IMG/VR virus record: IMGVR_UViG_3300018067_000095
Span: 1 to 29,730 of that record
Strand: one strand, 5' to 3'
DNA: 29,730 nucleotides
Source of the DNA: a virus
The position numbers and the translations under genes are program-made. Below the pieces are notes generated by a model that was given only the letters and a program-made list of their open reading frames with translations, had not been told where the DNA came from and searched no databases. Position 1 is the first letter of the stretch. Each line of letters opens with the position of its first letter. Shown here piece after piece: positions 25,188-29,730 of this stretch.

Positions 25188-25201
25188 TGCAATCAGTTGC
25201 A
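25188..25201 (+). repeat. 14-bp quasi-palindrome copy 8
   Basis: TGCAATCAGTTGCA, main form, in the leader between possible promoter P4 and the next gene. It is not part of the assigned coding sequence, which argues for a DNA- or RNA-level role. Confidence 0.7.
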
Positions 25202-25215
25202 CGGCTGGAGCACAC

Positions 25216-25689
25216 ATGCCACTGCATATGACGTCCTTGGTGTCTCGCCATAAATTACTGCACCCGGATGAGCAATCTCCCGCCCCAGCAACGCCGCTCG
25301 ACTACGAACGAGTCCTCAAATACAATCCCAACCACGGTCCTGACGGTCGATTCGCTTCCGGGGGTGGAAACCCGGCGCTCAGCACGAGCAATGTGCTGGG
25401 AGCCTTGAGGAAGAAAAACCCTACGGCGGTAGCCGCAGCGGAAGCGCGGTATACGGGCAAGGTGCCTGCTCTGGACTATGGCTTCTTCCGGGGAGCCCCG
25501 CAACCCCGTGACCCGCGATTTCACAAGGGGCCGGAAGCCACACTCGATCCCAATTTCCACCACGGGGTAGGGGATGCGGAACTGGCCGGGTCCACTCCGT
25601 ACAAGCATGCGGTCAATCCCGCCAAGATTTCGATCAACAATGCCTCACGTCGGCAGCACGCCCGTTCCGTACTCGGACACTTCACATAA
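25216..25689 (+). CDS. linker-bearing protein of unknown function
   Basis: This 157-aa protein has GGAG about ten bases before its ATG. It carries a short linker form KYNPNHGPDGRF at residues 35-46, followed by ASGGG. The rest is rich in H, P, G and R (FFRGAPQPRDPRFHKGPE, ATLDPNFHHGVGD) and looks poorly structured. I see no catalytic motif. The linker places it in the island set, perhaps as a packaged basic protein. Confidence 0.65.
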   Translation: MPLHMTSLVSRHKLLHPDEQSPAPATPLDYERVLKYNPNHGPDGRFASGGGNPALSTSNVLGALRKKNPTAVAAAEARYTGKVPALDYGFFRGAPQPRDPRFHKGPEATLDPNFHHGVGDAELAGSTPYKHAVNPAKISINNASRRQHARSVLGHFT

Positions 25690-25697
25690 GGTGGCCC

Positions 25698-25985
25698 ATG
25701 CCTCTTACCACAGGCTTCACGAGTCGGCACGCCATCAAGGGTGAAGGCCATATCCATTCGGAGAAGTGGCACCGCTGTATCGAGCACGTCAAGGCCAAAG
25801 GTGGCGGCTACGATCCCTACGCCGTCTGCACCTTCAGCATCGGCTACAACGAGTCGGTCAACCCGGAGCACCAGACGCCGGGACCGCACTCGTCACGAGA
25901 CACCCGCCGGTTCAAGCGACGGAAAGAACGCCAAGAGGCCGAAAAGAAAGACGTTTCGTTCGCTGCCATTCTGAAATCCAAGTAG
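25698..25985 (+). CDS. small conserved phage protein
   Basis: This 95-aa protein has AAGGTGG upstream of its ATG. The segment SEKWHRCIEHVKAKGGGYDP then YAVCTFSIGYNES resembles a motif I have seen in many phage head-region hypothetical proteins (KWHRCV.HVK...NPYAVC). A basic helical tail (RFKRRKERQEAEKKD) follows. Its role is unknown. It lies between two linker-bearing genes and is likely cotranscribed. Confidence 0.68.
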   Translation: MPLTTGFTSRHAIKGEGHIHSEKWHRCIEHVKAKGGGYDPYAVCTFSIGYNESVNPEHQTPGPHSSRDTRRFKRRKERQEAEKKDVSFAAILKSK

Positions 25986-25987
25986 CT

Positions 25988-26974
25988 ATGCCTATCGAAG
26001 GACTCCGGACGACGTGTGAAGGTCCGCCTAAGCAGGGCCATCTGGAGAAACGGAAGCGCAAGCATACGTACGTCGTGACGGTGAAATTCAATAAGTGTCA
26101 CGATAGTTCCAGCGGGGAATTTTCCAGCGCGTGCGGGACGGATAAGAAACCGGGGAGTAAACTATCGCCTGCTCAACGTGAAATGCAGCGAGAGCTAGCA
26201 AGACAGGCGAAGAAACCTGTTCACAAGGTGCATTCAGCCGAAGAAGCCGTGGCGCTGGTCCTTCGGGGAGAGAACGTCGAGATTCAGACTACCAAAGCCG
26301 TACATACGGTGCTGAAGAAGCTGGGAGAAATGGCCCTCAGAGCCAAGAGCCTGAACAAGAAGGCCCCCAGCTTTGATCCCTGTACCATCACGGTGAAGGG
26401 CGTCAGCTTGTTCTGTTCCGAGAAACTGAAGACCGCAGAATTTCCGCATGGTCTGCCCCGCATCGAGATGCCGCAGTTCAAGTCCAAGAATCCTGTACCG
26501 GGAAGTGAGGCGGACAAGCTCCCACGGGATGAGAACGGGGAGGTTGATGCCTCTCAGGCGTTTCTCCGTCATCTGAAAGAGTTGGATGTTGAGACAAACC
26601 CCAACGGAAAGATGCTGGCTCGGAAGCTGAAGGCCAGCCAAGCCGAAATGGAAGGGGCCAAAGTCGCCGGGATGATGCTCGACAAGAGCCGTGATCCCAA
26701 GAAACAGAAGATTTGGGTGTCCAAGGATGGCTATGTCATCGACGGACACCATACGTGGGCGGCAGCAGTGGGCCGGGATGCCGAAGATGGCAATCTGGAC
26801 AACGATATGGAGATGGACGTGGTCGTTGTAGACCTTCCCATGTCCGAGATATACCACCTGTCCAAGAAGTGGACGGAGACGTTTGGGTTACCTGCCGCAG
26901 GCGTGAAGAAGTTCGATCCATGGGTCCGCAGTTGGATGCGTGGTCGGCGGTCGTCAACGTCGGTGTCGTTGTAG
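25988..26974 (+). CDS. ParB/Srx-like protein with degenerate linker
   Basis: This 328-aa protein starts at the ATG at 25988, two bases after the previous stop; a longer frame from 25766 overlaps that gene. KFNKCHDSSSGEFSS at residues 33-47 has the spacing of the island linker with the HPRD core replaced by CHDS. A helical, lysine-rich middle follows. Near the C-terminus KIWVSKDGYVIDGHHTWAAAV (given here as IDGHHTW, Asp252 to Trp257) matches the ParB-like/Srx nuclease-fold signature and resembles ILDGHHHWG of the giant MuF protein. It may be a nuclease or nucleotide-using enzyme. Its final residues are basic and serine-rich. Confidence 0.7.
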   Translation: MPIEGLRTTCEGPPKQGHLEKRKRKHTYVVTVKFNKCHDSSSGEFSSACGTDKKPGSKLSPAQREMQRELARQAKKPVHKVHSAEEAVALVLRGENVEIQTTKAVHTVLKKLGEMALRAKSLNKKAPSFDPCTITVKGVSLFCSEKLKTAEFPHGLPRIEMPQFKSKNPVPGSEADKLPRDENGEVDASQAFLRHLKELDVETNPNGKMLARKLKASQAEMEGAKVAGMMLDKSRDPKKQKIWVSKDGYVIDGHHTWAAAVGRDAEDGNLDNDMEMDVVVVDLPMSEIYHLSKKWTETFGLPAAGVKKFDPWVRSWMRGRRSSTSVSL

Positions 26975-26988
26975 AGGAGTGTGTGTCT

Positions 26989-27777
26989 ATGCCAAGCAGA
27001 CAGGTTACGATTCAAGGGGTGATGACGTGGGAAGAGCCCACGACGCCACAGCCCCCCTTGCATCCCGGCTGGCCAACTGTGCCGGGGTGGCCCGGTGGAT
27101 CGCTGCCGGGTGGTGAAGGTGGGTGGGGCGGTCCTCCGATTGCGGGATGGCCCAGTGTGCCGGGAAATTGGCCGTCGCTCCCCGGACCTATCAGACCGCC
27201 ACAGCCGCCGTTGCATCCGGGTTGGCCCACGGTACCGGGATGGCCGGGTGGTTCATTGCCGGGTGGGGGTGGTGGATGGGGTGGCCCACCCGTCGCCGGA
27301 TGGCCTGATGTGCCGGGGAACTGGCCGTCATTGCCACGGCCACCGATTCAGCCGCCACAGCCTCCGACCGTGCCGGGATGGCCGACTGTGCCGGGATGGC
27401 CGGGTGGTTCATTGACGGGTGGCGAAGGGGGATGGGGTGGTCCTCCGGTCGCTGGCTGGCCGAGTGTGCCGGGTAACTGGCCGAGCCTGCCCGGAACCAG
27501 ACCGCCGACAGGACCGGGAGGCGGTTGGCCGGGTGGTGGAGAGCCCCCGCAAGCACCGGGGTTCCAGCCCATCGGACAGCCGGGGCCGATCTACGGCTAT
27601 CAGTGGTACTGGTCACCCACGCTGGGATGGCTGTTGGGCATCCCGCCGCAGGGTGGCGAGACGCCGTCGCCGCCGGAGGGTGGGATTCCGCCCGGACCCG
27701 GTGGTGAACTGCCGCCTGCGACCACGAAGCCGGGTGGAGACAAGCCCCCGATTTCGCCGGAACCGTCGAAGAAGTAA
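26989..27777 (+). CDS. tryptophan/proline/glycine repeat protein
   Basis: This 262-aa protein starts at an ATG preceded by GAGGAG; the open frame back to 26713 is a shadow of the ParB-like gene. After MPSRQVTIQGVMTWEE there are three near-identical repeats of 51, 52 and 50 residues built from PGWPTVPGWPGGSL, GGWGGPPVAGWP and VPGNWPSLP. A short unique part with YGYQWYWSPTLGWLLGIPP and a proline-rich tail ending EPSKK close it. Proline-rich proteins of this plan, with an aromatic W-Y-W segment, occur in head regions of other phages. Function is unknown; a flexible capsid-surface or fibre-like role is possible. Confidence 0.72.
   Translation: MPSRQVTIQGVMTWEEPTTPQPPLHPGWPTVPGWPGGSLPGGEGGWGGPPIAGWPSVPGNWPSLPGPIRPPQPPLHPGWPTVPGWPGGSLPGGGGGWGGPPVAGWPDVPGNWPSLPRPPIQPPQPPTVPGWPTVPGWPGGSLTGGEGGWGGPPVAGWPSVPGNWPSLPGTRPPTGPGGGWPGGGEPPQAPGFQPIGQPGPIYGYQWYWSPTLGWLLGIPPQGGETPSPPEGGIPPGPGGELPPATTKPGGDKPPISPEPSKK
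27049..27507 (+). repeat. three tandem ~150-bp coding repeats
   Basis: Units run 27049-27201, 27202-27357 and 27358-27507, encoding 51, 52 and 50 residues. The protein repeats are nearly identical while many third codon positions differ, so they are conserved as protein. Confidence 0.85.
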
Positions 27778-27792
27778 GTAGGGGAGGGGCAT

Positions 27793-28389
27793 ATGCCGAC
27801 ACCAACACACAAGAAGCTCGTAATCAAGAGCGAGGACGCGCAACTCGTGTTTGGTGAGGTATATGCCCCCAACCGCCCGGACGCACAGGGCGAGTACATG
27901 ACGGCGGACGATATTCAGAAAATGGCCCATGAATTTATCCGGTCGGGTAAAATGGGCTCTATTGATTTGATGCACGGCAACAAGCTCGTGACGGGGGCCA
28001 GTGTGGTTGAGTCGTTCGTGGCCGATGAGACGGACACACGATTCCTACCGGGCTCGTGGGTGATCGGGGTCCACATCCCCGATGCCCAACTGTGGGGGGC
28101 GATCAAGAAGGGTGAAATCAACGGCTTCTCCATGGAGGCGCTGGTCACGCGCCACGACATGGATGTGGAAGTCGAGATTCCACCTATTGTGACCGGGCTC
28201 ACCAGTAAGTGGGAAGAGCATCAGCACAAGTTCTTCGTGGCCTACGATGAAAAAGGCCAGTTCAAGGGCGGCGTGACCGATATGGTCAATGGACACCAGC
28301 ATCAGATCGTCGCGGGCACCCATACACAGGATGCGGCAGGCCATCGGCACCGCTTCTCCAGCGTCGATAATGTGCGGATACTAGGGTGA
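27793..28389 (+). CDS. XkdF-type phage head maturation serine protease (S78-like)
   Basis: This 198-aa protein has GGGGAGGGG before its ATG. Residues 1-125 match the XkdF family: LVFGEVYAPNRPDAQGEYMT, a DLMHGN motif with His61, WVIGVHIPDAQLWGAI, and INGFSMEALV with Ser113. His61 and Ser113 are the likely catalytic pair. It would cleave scaffold and head proteins during prohead maturation. The C-terminus has three H-x-H clusters (EHQHKF, NGHQHQI, GHRHRF), a probable metal-binding tail seen in some relatives. YDEKGQFKGG in that tail resembles the island linker. Position after portal and MuF matches PBSX and SPP1 head modules. The last eight codons are duplicated, recoded, after the following endonuclease. 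Confidence 0.87.
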   Translation: MPTPTHKKLVIKSEDAQLVFGEVYAPNRPDAQGEYMTADDIQKMAHEFIRSGKMGSIDLMHGNKLVTGASVVESFVADETDTRFLPGSWVIGVHIPDAQLWGAIKKGEINGFSMEALVTRHDMDVEVEIPPIVTGLTSKWEEHQHKFFVAYDEKGQFKGGVTDMVNGHQHQIVAGTHTQDAAGHRHRFSSVDNVRILG

Positions 28390-28856
28390 AAGAAATTCCA
28401 CTTACGCAAGGCCAAGTGACCTTGGTCGATGACGCTGATTTTGACTGGTTGAATCAGTGGAAGTGGTATGCCATATATCAGCGTAACACCCAGAGTTTTT
28501 ACGCTGTTCGTGGGGTAAGGGTTGCCGGGAAAGTTGTTCGCATTTGGATGGCCCGGTTGATTCTGGGGTTAGATCAGCTTGAGATAACAGCCGATCATCA
28601 AAATGGAAACACTCTTGATAACCAGCGGTTGAATCTGCGAGCAGCTACGAATCAGCAGAACGTAACCAATTCAAAGATGCGATGGAATAATCAGGTGGGC
28701 TTGAAGGGTGTGTCACCTTGTAGACGGCGATTCAAGGCGCAAATTACCGTCAATGGAAAGAAGTTGTATCTGGGGTTGTTTTTGACTCCGGAGCTTGCGG
28801 CGGAAGCCTATCGCAAAAAGGCTCTTGAAGTTCATGGTGAGTTTGCAAGGCTTTGA
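28386..28856 (+). CDS. HNH-AP2 homing endonuclease, free-standing
   Basis: This 156-aa protein begins at a GTG that overlaps the protease stop (GGGTGA). The HNH core ITADHQNGNTLDNQRLNLR is followed by AATNQQNVTN. The C-terminal KGVSPCRRRFKAQITVNGKK then LYLGLFLTPELAAEAY and HGEFARL is an AP2 DNA-binding domain. This combination is typical of mobile phage endonucleases that cut one site and spread into it by repair. The gene is much more A+T-rich than its neighbours and lies between the protease gene and the next head gene. It is followed by a recoded copy of the protease C-terminus. Confidence 0.92.
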   Translation: MKEIPLTQGQVTLVDDADFDWLNQWKWYAIYQRNTQSFYAVRGVRVAGKVVRIWMARLILGLDQLEITADHQNGNTLDNQRLNLRAATNQQNVTNSKMRWNNQVGLKGVSPCRRRFKAQITVNGKKLYLGLFLTPELAAEAYRKKALEVHGEFARL

Positions 28857-28860
28857 ATTG

Positions 28861-28887
28861 GTAGACAATGTCAGAATTTTAGGGTAA
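28861..28887 (+). repeat. recoded duplicate of the protease gene 3' end
   Basis: These 27 bases encode VDNVRILG and a stop, exactly as 28363-28389 does at the end of the protease gene. The two copies differ at eight bases, all synonymous, and use different stops (TAA, TGA). They flank the homing endonuclease. Confidence 0.85.
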
Positions 28888-28891
28888 CGTC

Positions 28892-29730
28892 ATGGCGACT
28901 ATTCGGGCGAAGCTGAAGCAGTTGCGGAACGCCGACGTCCGGTACATCTCACTGGTGGACCGAGCCGCTACGCGCATCCCGTTCCGAGTGCTGAAACGCG
29001 ACAAGGAGAGCAAGATGGGCATTGACCTGACGCAGGTATTCAAGTCGGATGACACGGCGGTGAAGCCCTCCGTCTCGGCATTGGTGGTCTTTGCCCAGAA
29101 GGATGAGGCAGTTGGCACTCAAGTGCAGGACGCCATCAAGGCTCATGGCTTCAAGACCGACGTGGTTCAGAAGTCCGATGAAGGCGAGACGGTGGTGTAC
29201 ACCCAAGGCCCCCAGCAGAAGAACACCTCCATCGTGCGCCTGAGCGATCAGACGCTCGTGTCGGTGTCGGGTCTGAAGATTCCCGAAGGCTGGGTGGGCG
29301 AGATGGTGGAAGAGCACGGCTTCTTCCCCGATCTGCACATGGCCACCGAGCAGATGCACCAGCGGATGCAGGACATCGTGGCCAAGTCGGACACGCCGCA
29401 AGCCGATGCCGAAGCCGCCCTGACCAGCTACGCCGAGTACCTGAATCAGATGGTCGTTCTGCCCACCGCGTGCTTCAAGCTGGATGAGGCCATCGTCGGT
29501 ATCGTCAAGAAGTGCTCGTGCGAAGACGAGGACGAGGTCGAGGACGACGACAAGGACGAAGTCGAGAAAGACGACAAGGCCACGGTGAAGAAGTCGTCGG
29601 ACGAGCACACCGGGCACCAGAAGACCAACCCCGCCGCTGAAGCCGTCAAGGAAGAGACAGCGGCTGACAAGAAGAAGCGGGTCAAGAGCCACGCGCCCGC
29701 CGAGATGGCTCCCAAAGACGAAGACGACGA
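28892..29730 (+). CDS. acidic head-associated protein, scaffold-like, cut by the window end
   Basis: The visible part is 279 residues and stays open to the window end. It starts at an ATG four bases after the recoded TAA, with AGGG as a weak ribosome-binding site. The N-terminus LRNADVRYISLVDRAATRIP resembles the conserved VRFISLVDRGANRIPFR segment of phage proteins encoded with XkdF proteases. The middle is a soluble alpha/beta region with a helical stretch (DLHMATEQMHQRMQDIVAK) and a CSCED pair. The end is a highly charged D/E/K tail, as in scaffold or internal head proteins. It could be a scaffold or a decoration protein; the major capsid gene is expected further downstream. Confidence 0.72.
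   Translation, partial: MATIRAKLKQLRNADVRYISLVDRAATRIPFRVLKRDKESKMGIDLTQVFKSDDTAVKPSVSALVVFAQKDEAVGTQVQDAIKAHGFKTDVVQKSDEGETVVYTQGPQQKNTSIVRLSDQTLVSVSGLKIPEGWVGEMVEEHGFFPDLHMATEQMHQRMQDIVAKSDTPQADAEAALTSYAEYLNQMVVLPTACFKLDEAIVGIVKKCSCEDEDEVEDDDKDEVEKDDKATVKKSSDEHTGHQKTNPAAEAVKEETAADKKKRVKSHAPAEMAPKDEDD

Noticed and set aside
26713-26988. N-terminal extension of the W/P/G repeat protein
   Set aside because: This stretch is a shadow of the ParB-like gene; GAGGAG and the ATG at 26989 give a better start.
27049-27507. CRISPR-like array
   Set aside because: The repeats are contiguous coding units of about 150 bp without spacers.
28949-29692. Minus-strand 247-aa open frame at the window end
   Set aside because: It is antisense to the acidic head-associated gene; its L/V/F/H-rich content is the mirror of D/E/K codons.
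1-29730. tRNA genes or a phage attachment site
   Set aside because: Gaps between genes are short and none shows a tRNA cloverleaf or a core that can be defended as an attachment site. No integrase gene is visible.

Overview
The window is a stretch of a tailed double-stranded DNA bacteriophage or prophage. Every supported gene lies on the + strand. The genes are tightly packed, mostly with ATGA or TAATG stop/start overlaps, and G+C is high except in two homing-endonuclease genes. It carries a family A DNA polymerase and then a PBSX/SPP1-type head module (portal, MuF-type head protein, XkdF-type serine protease, an acidic head-associated protein cut by the window end). Sec-type signal peptides and sigma70-like promoters suggest a bacterial host, perhaps Gram-negative; I cannot name it.

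Layout. 1-3.8 kb: two unknown proteins, an HNH-type homing endonuclease, DNA polymerase I-like protein and a small zinc-ribbon protein. 3.8-6.7 kb: a promoter, then an operon of a 699-aa protein with two CxxC pairs and three small proteins. 6.7-8.2 kb: two secreted Ig-like proteins, a 29-aa membrane peptide, two small proteins and a clear terminator. 8.2-10.4 kb: portal and a small membrane protein. 10.4-27.0 kb: an effector island. 27.0-29.7 kb: a W/P/G repeat protein, the XkdF-type protease, a second homing endonuclease and the start of an acidic protein.

The effector island is the main discovery. It occupies the position between portal and head protease where a single MuF protein normally sits. 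It encodes a metalloprotease, seven ADP-ribosyltransferase-like modules, a PI3/4-kinase-like protein, a JAMM metalloprotease, ParB/Srx-like domains, one or two GNAT acetyltransferases, a 2H phosphoesterase and a MuF domain. Many are strung together in 1610-aa and 1480-aa polypeptides. Most modules are preceded by a recurring peptide of the form K-[WF]-D-E-x-[KQ]-H-P-R-D-x-x-G-[QR]-F, found 16 times in eight proteins. I infer that this is a capsid cargo set, with the linker marking module boundaries for packaging, processing by the downstream protease, or domain shuffling.

Two DNA-level signals are also unusual. A 14-bp quasi-palindrome (TGCAATCAGTTGCA and close variants, both orientations) occurs eight times between 6.5 and 25.2 kb, often just before a linker. 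The second homing endonuclease is flanked by two differently coded copies of the last eight codons of the protease gene. Three strong promoters share the string ATTTGACAAA.
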